Shown here: positions 9,464 through 17,702 of the stretch, one piece after another | Layout of the letters: each line of letters starts with the position of its first letter | How positions within the stretch are numbered: position 1 is the first letter of the stretch | NCBI GenBank assembly: GCA_030432695.1 | Contig: JAUILN010000019.1 | Location: forward strand, 1-64,000 | Origin: a bacterium | GTDB lineage: Bacteria > Planctomycetota > UBA1135 > UBA2386 | Length of the DNA: 64,000 nt | Direction of reading: 5' to 3' | Notes under the pieces: model-generated | The model's database searches: none | Seen by the model: only the letters and a program-made list of their open reading frames with translations | What the model was told of the DNA's origin: nothing | Program-made: the position numbers and the translations under genes

Positions 9464-9489
9464 GGATCGGTTTCTAGTCAGGAAATCGG
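9464..9489 (-). promoter_or_regulatory. conserved 5' element of copy 2
   Basis: GGATCGGTTTCTAG, TCA, GGAAATCGG on the plus strand; only the 3-nt spacer differs from the element at 6190-6215, and it is also 24 nt from the start codon. Copy 3 lacks it. Confidence 0.5.
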
Positions 9490-9507
9490 GGGGAGGGCAA
9501 CTGGCGA

Positions 9508-9560
9508 CCTGTCCGCCCCGGTGCCCGTCCGCTCGGGTACCTCGCACCGAGGCGGACAGG
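9508..9560 (-). terminator. stem-loop downstream of copy 3
   Basis: CCTGTCCGCC at 9508-9517 pairs perfectly with GGCGGACAGG at 9551-9560; inside, GGTGC at 9520-9524 pairs with GCACC at 9544-9548 after a 2-nt internal loop. It lies 22 bases past the stop of copy 3. A likely terminator, though it lacks a clear U-tract. Confidence 0.55.
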
Positions 9561-9581
9561 CACGGAGGGGATAGGGTGCGG

Positions 9582-12500
9582 TCACTTCGAGCTGGCACGG
9601 AGAACGACCTCGACCTCACCCACCTCGTCGAAGCGCCCGGGGGGCTCGATCTGCATTGGTTCGGAGCTCAGCTCCCCGGCGCGAAGCCGAAGCCGCAGCG
9701 CCAAGTCGGGCGCCGGATCGAGGACAACCTCGCCGTTCGCATCAGCCCTCGGCACGATCGTCCTCGAACCGACCCGCTCGTCGACTTCGGAGATGGAAAC
9801 CACGGCCCCGGGTAGCGGTACGCCCGCTGGGTCCAACGCGCGGATCCGCAGCACGCGGTGCGGCACGACGATCTCGACCTGGGCCTGTTCACCCGGTGCG
9901 ACGTCGAGCACCGTCTCACCGCGCGACCAACTGGCTCGGTCGCGGTCGCCGAATCGGTTCATCACGTAGACGTGCCAGCGGCCGCCAGGGAGGTCCGCGA
10001 TCTCGACGCGCCCGTCCGCGTCGATGGGGAACGTGCCGAGCAGGCCGTCCCAGGGCGACTCGTCGGTCGCGCGCAGCCACAGGAGCGCATCTTCCGGCGT
10101 CTGGTCGCCGATCCTCACGCGGCCGACGACGCGAGCCGGGGACGCGTCGAACGGGATCGAGCCGACATCGAGCGTCTCGCCTTCGTCGCACTCCAGATCT
10201 CGCGCGAGCGCACTTCGCCAGGCGATCCGCCGGATCCCGATACGCAGATCGAACGGACCTCCTGAGAGTCCAGCGAACTGGAAGGCTCCATCGCTCTGCA
10301 CGTGCGCCGCGCGAACCAGGCGCATGTCGGTCGACCCTGCGGGCACGAGCCGCGCCTCGAGTCCATCGAGCAGGGCCCCCGAGGTACCGACCGATAGCCT
10401 CCCGACGATCGCCGCGGCAGGACGCAGGACGAGTTCGATACCGAGGTCCGGCCGGACCGTCACCTTCTGCATCGACGGCAGGAAGCCCTCGGCGCTGGCC
10501 CGCACGAACACCGGGGTGGCGCACGCCGGATCGTGGAACAGCTCGCCGCGTCCGTCGGCATCCGCGATCCCTCGATCGATGTGTGTCGGAAAGGATCGTT
10601 CCGCGTACGGCTCCGGAAGCGAAGGCCACCAGGGCACATCCCTGTCGACCGTGAAGGGTCTTCGGCCAGCCCCGGAATGGATGAGTTCGAGCGTCGCGCC
10701 GGCAATGCGCGCCCCGTCGGTATCCGACACCGTCACCGACACCGGAACTCGCCGCTGCAGTTCGACCAGCGTCGTCGGCACGGGATTCCCGTCGAAGACG
10801 ATCGTGCGCGGTCCGGGGGCCGCCCAGTGCCGTTCAGTGGGAACCACCAGCAGCACGTTCTCGCCGGGAACGAGACCCTCGAGCGTCAGCGCTCCACCGG
10901 GATGATGCCCGCCCGCTCGAAGACCTTCCCCGTCCCGCCGGTGCTCGACAGGAAACAGGCGGACCGCGAACTTCTCGACCGCTTCGCCCGATTCGGCGGC
11001 AACCACTCGAAGGGGGAGTTCACCGCTGCGCTCGACCCGGACGACCAGGTTGCGATCGCCCCAATCCGCCTGCACGGCGAACGTCGCAGGCACGATGCGG
11101 TGACCGCGCCGGAAGTCGTGGAACCGGATCGAAGCCGGTGGACCATCGCCGGGCTCGGACTCGGAGATCACGAACGTGCCGTCCGGCTCGACCCATCCCG
11201 TCCGGAGCCGCTGACCATCCGCTGTGTGCGCTTCGAGTTGCAGGCGTCCCATCGGCTCCCCGCGTTCGTCGAGCACCAGGCCGCGAACCTCCTTCAGGCT
11301 TGCGATGTGCACGACGAAAGGCTCCACGAGAGGCACGGTCATCGACTTCGGGCCCACGAGATGCCCGGTTCGATCGACGCGGATCGGCCACGTCCCCGCG
11401 GGGATCGGCTCTCGGACCTCGAAGCGGCCATCCGGTCCCGACCAGCCACTGCCGCTGCTGCTGGCATGCATGTCGCTGCGGATCGGCAGCGGGAGATCGT
11501 GGAGAAGCACGACCGCGCCCTCGACCGGACCGCCCTGCTCATCGACCACGTGGCCCTCGACGACGAAGCCCCGCTGCATCCGGACGTCGCCCAGATCCTC
11601 GACCGCTCCCGGCTCGGTTGGCATCCACGCTCCGCGCCGCGGCGCGTAGCCATCGAACACGAGATCCATCGTCAGCTCCTTCGCCGGATGGGGTCGGTAG
11701 GCGAGCTCGAAGCGACCGTCGCGGTCGGTGACGACCGGCTGCGGATCGATCCAATCCGGGGCCGATGCGTGAAGCTCGACGATGTGGTCTTCCAAGTCGT
11801 AGCCTCGGAAGTGGGCGGTCACCCCAGCCAACGGCGCGCCGGTCACGTCGTCGATGCAGCGGCCGCGGACCGTGGCGACCGCGTCGTCGACCGGTGAGGG
11901 CACCAGTGCCTCGCGGACCAGGAGTTCCCCCTCACCCGAGTGCGATCCGGGCTCGGGAACACCCGCGACCCGAGCGTTCGATTCCGAGTCGCCGGCTACC
12001 GCGCCGCGTCCTTGATCTCTACGAGCGCCGTCTCCCCACAACCACCAGGCCGCCGCGCCCCCGCCACCCAACACGGTCATCGCCACCAGCACCATCACCA
12101 CGACCTTCATCAGCAGCACTCCTCCCATCCCGAAGGTCGCGTTCGCCGGTTGCACCCACGGCCCCAACCCCACCAGCCAAGCCCGCCGGTCCCCGCCATG
12201 CCGTGCATCCAAGCGCACCCGCAGCCGCGCCAGCCCGCGCTGGATCCGGCTGTGCACCGTGGCCACCGGCACTCCCAGCCGCGTCGCGATCTGCCGCGGC
12301 GGCTGGCCCTCGAGGAAGCGCAGTTCGATCGTTTCGCGAAACGGCTGGTCCAGCGCCTCCACCTCGGCGAGCAGGGCGCGGAGCGTCTCGATGCGGCCGG
12401 GGTCGGGGTCGGAACTCTCAGCGGGCTGCGCCACGGCATTCTCGTGCCCGCGGCGCCGGGCCGCGGCATCACGTCGGTCGATCGCCAGGTTGCGCAGCGT

Positions 12501-12698
12501 GCGTCGCAGCCAACCGCCGAGCCGCGCGGGGTCGTCCGGTGGACTGCGGAGCGCCGCAACCCAGGCGTCCTGGACCAGGTCGTCGGCATCGGCATCGCCC
12601 TGGACGAGTCCTCGGGCGAGCCGTCGCAGACCGCGGGTGAGCTCGTCGATCCGTGGTTCCTCGAGGCTGCCGGGCCCGGCGTGCATGCGTCGATCCAT
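9582..12698 (-). CDS. ECF sigma factor fused to a transmembrane segment and beta-sandwich ectodomain (copy 3)
   Basis: A 1038-aa paralogue. The start MDRRMHAGPGS at 12698 is chosen by analogy with copies 1 and 2; another ATG directly precedes it and 25 more codons are open. Region 2 is DADDLVQDAWVAAL; region 4 is GQPPRQIATRLGVPVATVHS. The membrane span has GGVLLMKVVVMVLVAMTVLG. The ectodomain begins at RGRCIDDVTGAPLAGVTAHF, almost the same as copy 1. The flank between regions 2 and 4 and the post-sigma linker differ more than between copies 1 and 2, so this looks like the older branch. It is transcribed away from the penta-haem cytochrome gene and shares a 132-bp intergenic region with a palindrome. 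Confidence 0.85.
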   Translation of the reverse strand: MDRRMHAGPGSLEEPRIDELTRGLRRLARGLVQGDADADDLVQDAWVAALRSPPDDPARLGGWLRRTLRNLAIDRRDAAARRRGHENAVAQPAESSDPDPGRIETLRALLAEVEALDQPFRETIELRFLEGQPPRQIATRLGVPVATVHSRIQRGLARLRVRLDARHGGDRRAWLVGLGPWVQPANATFGMGGVLLMKVVVMVLVAMTVLGGGGAAAWWLWGDGARRDQGRGAVAGDSESNARVAGVPEPGSHSGEGELLVREALVPSPVDDAVATVRGRCIDDVTGAPLAGVTAHFRGYDLEDHIVELHASAPDWIDPQPVVTDRDGRFELAYRPHPAKELTMDLVFDGYAPRRGAWMPTEPGAVEDLGDVRMQRGFVVEGHVVDEQGGPVEGAVVLLHDLPLPIRSDMHASSSGSGWSGPDGRFEVREPIPAGTWPIRVDRTGHLVGPKSMTVPLVEPFVVHIASLKEVRGLVLDERGEPMGRLQLEAHTADGQRLRTGWVEPDGTFVISESEPGDGPPASIRFHDFRRGHRIVPATFAVQADWGDRNLVVRVERSGELPLRVVAAESGEAVEKFAVRLFPVEHRRDGEGLRAGGHHPGGALTLEGLVPGENVLLVVPTERHWAAPGPRTIVFDGNPVPTTLVELQRRVPVSVTVSDTDGARIAGATLELIHSGAGRRPFTVDRDVPWWPSLPEPYAERSFPTHIDRGIADADGRGELFHDPACATPVFVRASAEGFLPSMQKVTVRPDLGIELVLRPAAAIVGRLSVGTSGALLDGLEARLVPAGSTDMRLVRAAHVQSDGAFQFAGLSGGPFDLRIGIRRIAWRSALARDLECDEGETLDVGSIPFDASPARVVGRVRIGDQTPEDALLWLRATDESPWDGLLGTFPIDADGRVEIADLPGGRWHVYVMNRFGDRDRASWSRGETVLDVAPGEQAQVEIVVPHRVLRIRALDPAGVPLPGAVVSISEVDERVGSRTIVPRADANGEVVLDPAPDLALRLRLRAGELSSEPMQIEPPGRFDEVGEVEVVLRASSK

Positions 12699-12779
12699 CA
12701 TGTGGGATCGAAGACCGCCGCGCGGCGAGATCCTTGCCCGGGTTGTCGGGTGGAATCGACGGACGCTTCGGGGCAAGCA

Positions 12780-12818
12780 AAGGGTGAACGGTCAGGCCGG
12801 GTCGAACTGTTCACCCTT
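12780..12818. repeat. 39-bp palindrome related to 2910-3024
   Basis: AAGGGTGAAC at 12780-12789 pairs perfectly with GTTCACCCTT at 12809-12818. The 39-bp length and the core GGCCGGGTCGA match the arms at 2910-2948 and 2986-3024. It lies between divergent genes and runs right up to the putative -10 box of the cytochrome gene, so here an operator role is more natural than termination. Confidence 0.7.
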
Positions 12819-12824
12819 TAGGCT
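12819..12824 (+). promoter_or_regulatory. -10-like box of the penta-haem cytochrome gene
   Basis: TAGGCT lies 6 nt before the ATG at 12831, so the transcript would be leaderless. The palindrome at 12780-12818 occupies the spacer and -35 area. Confidence 0.4.
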
Positions 12825-12830
12825 TGGGGC

Positions 12831-15119
12831 ATGTTGCGGGTCGGACTGTTGTTGATGGTTGCGGCGGGTGCCGCGGTGGTTGCGCAGGACACGGCGCGGC
12901 CCCGGGTGCCCGGGGCGGAACGGGCAGGCCTGGAATCGCGGGTGCGCGGGCAGGTGCTGCTCGACGAACTCGGCTGCGCGAACTGCCATGGTGGCGCAGA
13001 GGAGCGGGTCGGGCCGGACCTGACCGGGCTCGCCGAGCGCGCGGACCCGGCCTGGATCCGGAGCTGGCTCGCGGCGCCGCACGAGCAGAAGCCGGGGACG
13101 ACGATGCCCGACCTGCTGCGCGACCGGAACGGCAGCGAGCGACTGGCTGCCGCGACGGCGCTGACGGCCTGGCTGATCGGCGACGCGGGTGAGCGACCAT
13201 TCCGCCGCGAGGCGCACGACGCCACCGCCGCGGCGCGCGGTCACGAGCTATTCCAGTCGATCGGCTGCGCTGCGTGCCATGCGTCGCGCGATGCCCAGGC
13301 AAAGGAGCAGAACACCGACGGCTCGGTGCCGCTCGGCGACCTCTCCGTCAAGTACTCGTCGGACGCCCTCCGCACCTTCCTCCTCGACCCGCTGGCCACC
13401 CGGCCACACGGCCGCATGCCCGATTTCGGCCTGAGTCCGCAGGAGGCCTACGACCTCGCCGAGTTCCTCACCACGCCGCGCGAGGGCTTGCGCGCTGGGT
13501 ATGCGGGAAGCGAAGCGGAGCTGCGCGCACGCGGAGCTGTGCTGTTCACCGAGCTGCGCTGCGCGAGCTGCCACGCCGGGCCGACCGACGCGACGACGTT
13601 CGCAGCTGCCACCCCGCTGGCGAGCGCGGATCCAACCAGGGGCTGCCTCGCCGAACGGCCGAGCGGCGCCGGCATCGCGGTCTACGACCTGTCGCAGTCC
13701 CAGCGCAGTGACCTGCGCGCAGCACTCGCCTCCGAGCCGCTCACCGCGGACGAGCGCGTGCTCGCCCACCTCGCCGCCCGCAACTGCACCGCCTGCCACG
13801 AGCGCGGCGCGCACGGCGGCCCCGACGAGACCCGCGCCGACCTGTTCTCCGGCACCGACCTCGCGCTGGGCATGGCCGGCCGCTTCCCCCCGCCGCTCAC
13901 CGCCGCCGGCGACAAGCTGCAGACCGAGTGGCTGCAGCGCACCATCGCCCACGGCCAGCGCGAGCGTCCCTACCTGAACACGCGGATGCCGGGCTTCGGT
14001 GAAGCGTTCGGCGACGCGCTGACCCCGCTGCTGGTCGAGGTCGACCGGAAGACCGACGAGGCGCCGATCACGCCTCTGCCCGACGACCGCGACGGCGCCA
14101 ATCGGGTCAAGGACCTCGGCCGCGAGTTGGTCGGCGACAAGGGCATGGGCTGCATCGCCTGCCACACCTTCGCCGGCCAGGACAACGGCGCGATGCACGC
14201 GATCGACCTGGTGCACTCCACCGGGCAACGGCTCCGGCCCGAGTGGTTCCGGCGCTACATGCAGCAGCCGAACGCCTACCGGTCGATGACGATCATGCCG
14301 CAGTTCTTCCTCGGCGAGAAATCGACGCGGCCCGACCTCGGCGACGGCAGCTCCGCACAGCAGATCGCGGCACTCTGGCACTACCTCGCCGAAGGCCGCA
14401 ACGTCCGCCGGCCGAGCGGTCTGCGCAGCGAGCCGATCGAGCTGACGGTCGCAGACGAAGCCGTGATCCTGCGCCGCGCGGTGCAGAACACCGGCAAGCG
14501 CGGGATCAGCGTCGGCTATGCCGGCGGCGTGAACATCACCTTCGACGCCGAGACCCTGGCGATGAACCAGATCTGGTGGGGCCGCTTCCTCGACGTCGCG
14601 CCGGTGTTCCACGGCCAGGGCAGTGGGCAGGCGCACATCCCGACGCGGGAGCGGGCCGATCTGGGGCGTGGCCCGGCGTTCCTGTCCGACACGCCGGACG
14701 ACGGCCCGCCACCGGAGAAGCTACGGCGCGCTGCTGGCCAGCTCCTGCGCGGCTACGACCTCGACGACCGTGGTCGGCCGACGTTCCGCTACACGATCGG
14801 TGAGATCCGGATCGAAGACCGCTGCGAGGAGTTCACCGATCCCGGCCAACGCATCGCGCTGCGGCGCACCCTGACCTTGACCTCTCCGACCGCCGGCCGG
14901 TCGACCTTCCGCGTCGCGCACGGCCCGCGGATCGTGCCTGCCGAAGGACGCCTGACCTTCCTGGTCGGCGACCACCTCAGCGTGAAGGTCTCGGAGATCG
15001 CGACCCATCTGGAGGATCGCGGCGAAGGCCGGATGGAACTCGTCTCGTCTCTCGATCTCGAGGCCGGCAAGCCGACCGTCCTCACGCTCGTCTACCGCTG
15101 GATGGAGGAAGGCCGATGA
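12831..15119 (+). CDS. secreted penta-haem cytochrome c
   Basis: A 762-aa protein with an N-terminal signal peptide (MLRVGLLLMVAAGAAVVAQ). Five CxxCH haem sites are visible: CANCH (about residue 49), CAACH (146), CASCH (244), CTACH (319) and CIACH (441). Spacing of about 100 residues, plus Met-containing turns such as GRMPDFG, suggests a chain of cytochrome c domains. From about residue 500 the protein becomes beta-rich with no haem motif (SVGYAGGVNITFD ... MNQIWWGRFLDVAP), possibly a substrate-binding or docking part. It heads a three-gene operon; its stop overlaps the next ATG (ATGA). It probably moves electrons in the periplasm during oxidation of a sugar or other organic substrate; the substrate is not evident. 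Confidence 0.85.
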   Translation: MLRVGLLLMVAAGAAVVAQDTARPRVPGAERAGLESRVRGQVLLDELGCANCHGGAEERVGPDLTGLAERADPAWIRSWLAAPHEQKPGTTMPDLLRDRNGSERLAAATALTAWLIGDAGERPFRREAHDATAAARGHELFQSIGCAACHASRDAQAKEQNTDGSVPLGDLSVKYSSDALRTFLLDPLATRPHGRMPDFGLSPQEAYDLAEFLTTPREGLRAGYAGSEAELRARGAVLFTELRCASCHAGPTDATTFAAATPLASADPTRGCLAERPSGAGIAVYDLSQSQRSDLRAALASEPLTADERVLAHLAARNCTACHERGAHGGPDETRADLFSGTDLALGMAGRFPPPLTAAGDKLQTEWLQRTIAHGQRERPYLNTRMPGFGEAFGDALTPLLVEVDRKTDEAPITPLPDDRDGANRVKDLGRELVGDKGMGCIACHTFAGQDNGAMHAIDLVHSTGQRLRPEWFRRYMQQPNAYRSMTIMPQFFLGEKSTRPDLGDGSSAQQIAALWHYLAEGRNVRRPSGLRSEPIELTVADEAVILRRAVQNTGKRGISVGYAGGVNITFDAETLAMNQIWWGRFLDVAPVFHGQGSGQAHIPTRERADLGRGPAFLSDTPDDGPPPEKLRRAAGQLLRGYDLDDRGRPTFRYTIGEIRIEDRCEEFTDPGQRIALRRTLTLTSPTAGRSTFRVAHGPRIVPAEGRLTFLVGDHLSVKVSEIATHLEDRGEGRMELVSSLDLEAGKPTVLTLVYRWMEEGR

Positions 15120-16612
15120 TCCGCGCATCCCGATCGCTTCCCCTGCTCGCCGTCGTCGCCGCATTGCCCGGCCAGGAACTCGGCGACGCCTGGGGCACCG
15201 GCCCGACGGAGTCGGAGTACTACCGCATCGTCGACCTGCCGATCCCCGACGAGCTGCGGCTCGAGGCCAGCAGCATGTGCCTGCTGCCCGACGACTCCGG
15301 CCTGCCCGGCCAGCTCGCAATCGGCACCCGCCGCGGTGAGATCCTGATCGTCGACGGCGCGTTCGACGAACTGCCCGACCTGCGCTTCCACCGCTTCGCC
15401 GCCGGCCTCGACGAGGTATTCGGCCTCGGCTGGCGCGACGGTTCGTTCTGGGCCACGCAGCAGAGCGAGGTCTCGCGCATCACCGACACGGATGGCGACC
15501 AGCGCGCCGACCGCTTCGACACGCTGAGCGACGTGTGGGGCTTCGAGCACTACCACGAGTTCAGCTGGGGGTCGGCGCCCGACGAGCGCGGCGATGTATG
15601 GGTCGTCCTCGGCCTGTCGGAGAGCTACCACTACAAGGCCGACTACCGCGGCTGGGCGTTCCGGATCTCGCCCGACGGCACCACGACACCGATCGCCAGC
15701 GGCGTGCGCAGCGCCGGTGGCGTGGCTCCCAACGAGCACGGCGTGATGTTCTACGTCGAGAGCCAAGGGCCGTGGAACGGTGCCTGCTCGCTGAAGCACC
15801 TGAAACCGGGCAGCTTCGTCGGCCACCCGATCGCGTTCGGCGGCTACGACCTGCCGCTGGGCAAGCAGCTCGGCGAACGGCCGATGGAACCCGAGCCGCG
15901 CTCGCGGCTGATCGCCGAGGCCGACCGCATCCCCGAGCTGGTCCCCTATGCGGTGATCTTCCCCTACCGCCGGATGGGCCAGTCGGTGACGGCGTTCCGG
16001 CCCGACCGAAGCGGCGGCCGCTTCGGCCCCTTCCAGGATCAGCTCTTCGTCTCCGACTACAGCCTGTCGATCCTGATGCGGGCGACCACCGAGGAGGTCA
16101 ACGGCGTCTGGCAGGGTGCGTGCTACCCCTTCCGTGAGGGCCTGAGTACCGGGCTGCTGTCGCTTGCGATCTCGCCGAACGGCTACCTGGTGACCGGTGG
16201 CACCAACCGCGGCTGGCCGGTGCGCGGCAACAAGCAGTTCGTGCTGCAGCGCGTCGAGTGGACCGGCAAGACGCCGTTCGACCTGCACGACATTTCGATC
16301 CGGCCCTGGGGCTTTGCGCTGACCTTCACCGAGGTCGTCGACCGCGAGATCGCGATGGACCTCGCCAATTACCGGCTCGGGACCTTCTGCCACATCTACC
16401 GGCCCGGCTACGGCAGCCCGGAGGTCGACCAGACCACGCCGACGGTGACCAAAGTCGACGTGACCCGCAGTGGAAGAACGGTGCATCTGTTCGTCGACGG
16501 CATGGTCCGCGGCCACGTGCACGAGTTCACGCTGGGCGATCTGAAGTCGCAGAGCCGCCAGGACCTGCTCCACCACCACGCCTACTACACCGTCAACGAG
16601 ATCCCGCGATGA
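15116..16612 (+). CDS. secreted beta-propeller protein
   Basis: A 498-aa protein with a short signal peptide (MIRASRSLPLLAVVAALPGQ). Repeated blade-like segments resemble NHL/PQQ-type propellers of planctomycete membrane-bound dehydrogenases: GEILIVDGAFDEL, FGLGWRDGSFWATQQSEVSR, ITDTDGDQRADRF (a DxDxD calcium-like loop), GGVAPNEHGVMFYVES, LFVSDYSLSILMRA and LAISPNGYLVTGGTN. Both ends overlap neighbours by 4 bp (ATGA), so it is translationally coupled to the penta-haem cytochrome and the ThuA-like protein. Likely a periplasmic oxidoreductase or ligand-binding propeller that passes electrons to the cytochrome. I see no proof of a bound cofactor. Confidence 0.8.
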   Translation: MIRASRSLPLLAVVAALPGQELGDAWGTGPTESEYYRIVDLPIPDELRLEASSMCLLPDDSGLPGQLAIGTRRGEILIVDGAFDELPDLRFHRFAAGLDEVFGLGWRDGSFWATQQSEVSRITDTDGDQRADRFDTLSDVWGFEHYHEFSWGSAPDERGDVWVVLGLSESYHYKADYRGWAFRISPDGTTTPIASGVRSAGGVAPNEHGVMFYVESQGPWNGACSLKHLKPGSFVGHPIAFGGYDLPLGKQLGERPMEPEPRSRLIAEADRIPELVPYAVIFPYRRMGQSVTAFRPDRSGGRFGPFQDQLFVSDYSLSILMRATTEEVNGVWQGACYPFREGLSTGLLSLAISPNGYLVTGGTNRGWPVRGNKQFVLQRVEWTGKTPFDLHDISIRPWGFALTFTEVVDREIAMDLANYRLGTFCHIYRPGYGSPEVDQTTPTVTKVDVTRSGRTVHLFVDGMVRGHVHEFTLGDLKSQSRQDLLHHHAYYTVNEIPR

Positions 16613-17637
16613 AGTCTGCCCTGCTCCTCGCCGTCACCGCCCTGCTCGCGGTCGAGCTTCCCGCTCAGGAGACGGCCGATACCGAACCGCTCTGGCTGAC
16701 CTACGCGGGCGTGCGCCCCGCCGACGCCGAGGGCAGGACTCCCCACGTGGTGCTGATCGCCGCCGACCAGGAGTACCGCAGCGAGCAGGCGATGCCGATG
16801 CTGGCGAAGATCCTGGCGACCCACCACGGGTTCGACTGCACGGTGCTGTTCTCGGTCAACGACGACGGACTCGTCGATCCGACGCTGCCGATCAAGTGGG
16901 AGAACAAGGAGGCGAAGCACCACATCCCGGGCCTGGAGAAGCTCGCCGACGCCGACCTGATGATCCTGTTCAGCCGGCTCATCACGCTGCCCGACGACGA
17001 GGTCCAGCACATCGTCGACTACGTGGACTCCGGCAAGCCGCTCATCGCGATCCGCACCGCCAACCACGGCTTCCTCGGCTTCCCCTACGAGCTCGACGGC
17101 AAGAAGCTCCGCTTCGGCGAAGACGTGCTCGGTGGTGCGTTCCGCAACCACCACGGCGGCTGGCACCGCGAGGCGACCCGCGGGATCGTGATCGAGGAGC
17201 AGCGTGAGCACCCGATACTCACCGGGGTGGAAGACGTGTGGGGACCGTCCGACGTCTACCGGACCTACGAGGAAGGCGGCGCGCTGCCCGAGACCTGCAC
17301 CGCACTGCTGCTCGGCCAGCCGCTGAAGGCCCGCGAACCGGACTCGCCGCCGAACACCGACAAGGAAGCCCTGCCGGTGGCCTGGACCAACGCGTTCACC
17401 GGCTCGACCGGCCAACCCTCGCGCGTCTTCCACAGCACGATGGGCAGCGCCCGCGACCTGCAGTGCGCGGACCTGCGGCGGATGTACGTCAACGCCGCCT
17501 ACTGGTGCCTCGGCCTCGAGGACCGGATCTCCGCAGACTCCTCGGTGGACTACGTCGGCGTCTACGACCCGCTGCCGAGCGGCTTCGACTACGCCAAGCT
17601 AGGCGTGAAGCCGCGTCCCGTCGCCGACTACCGCTGA
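16609..17637 (+). CDS. secreted ThuA-like domain protein
   Basis: A 342-aa protein starting at the ATG that overlaps the previous stop, with a signal peptide (MKSALLLAVTALLAVELPAQ). The body matches the ThuA/trehalose-utilisation fold, a class I glutamine amidotransferase-like domain: HVVLIAADQEYRSEQAMPML, then LADADLMILFSRLITLPDDEVQHI, GKPLIAIRTANHGF, GGAFRNHHGGW, and HPILTGVEDVW. Such proteins accompany sugar dehydrogenases and cytochromes in Planctomycetota. The end of the protein (VYDPLPSGFDYAKLGVKP) fits the family. It is the last gene of the operon and is followed by a strong palindrome. Confidence 0.85.
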   Translation: MKSALLLAVTALLAVELPAQETADTEPLWLTYAGVRPADAEGRTPHVVLIAADQEYRSEQAMPMLAKILATHHGFDCTVLFSVNDDGLVDPTLPIKWENKEAKHHIPGLEKLADADLMILFSRLITLPDDEVQHIVDYVDSGKPLIAIRTANHGFLGFPYELDGKKLRFGEDVLGGAFRNHHGGWHREATRGIVIEEQREHPILTGVEDVWGPSDVYRTYEEGGALPETCTALLLGQPLKAREPDSPPNTDKEALPVAWTNAFTGSTGQPSRVFHSTMGSARDLQCADLRRMYVNAAYWCLGLEDRISADSSVDYVGVYDPLPSGFDYAKLGVKPRPVADYR

Positions 17638-17660
17638 ACACGTCGCGTCGCCGACCGTGA

Positions 17661-17697
17661 ACATTTACAACCGGTGCCAGGCACGCGTTGTAAATGT
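17661..17697. terminator. perfect palindrome between convergent genes
   Basis: ACATTTACAAC (17661-17671) and GTTGTAAATGT (17687-17697) are exact reverse complements. The loop contains GTGCCAGGCAC, itself a palindrome. It lies between the ThuA gene and the convergent BNR gene, so it can terminate both. The nested symmetry is also REP-like. Confidence 0.7.
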
Positions 17698-17702
17698 CCG
17701 CG

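Noticed and set aside
7020..9815. A 931-codon open frame on the plus strand opposite sigma fusion copy 2
   Set aside because: It is rich in Arg, His, Pro and Gln with no domain or signal, as expected for the antisense of a GC-rich gene. The opposite strand encodes clear sigma and membrane motifs.
10533..11897. 454-codon plus-strand frame opposite sigma fusion copy 3
   Set aside because: Shadow frame with the composition of an antisense translation; no start signal or domain.
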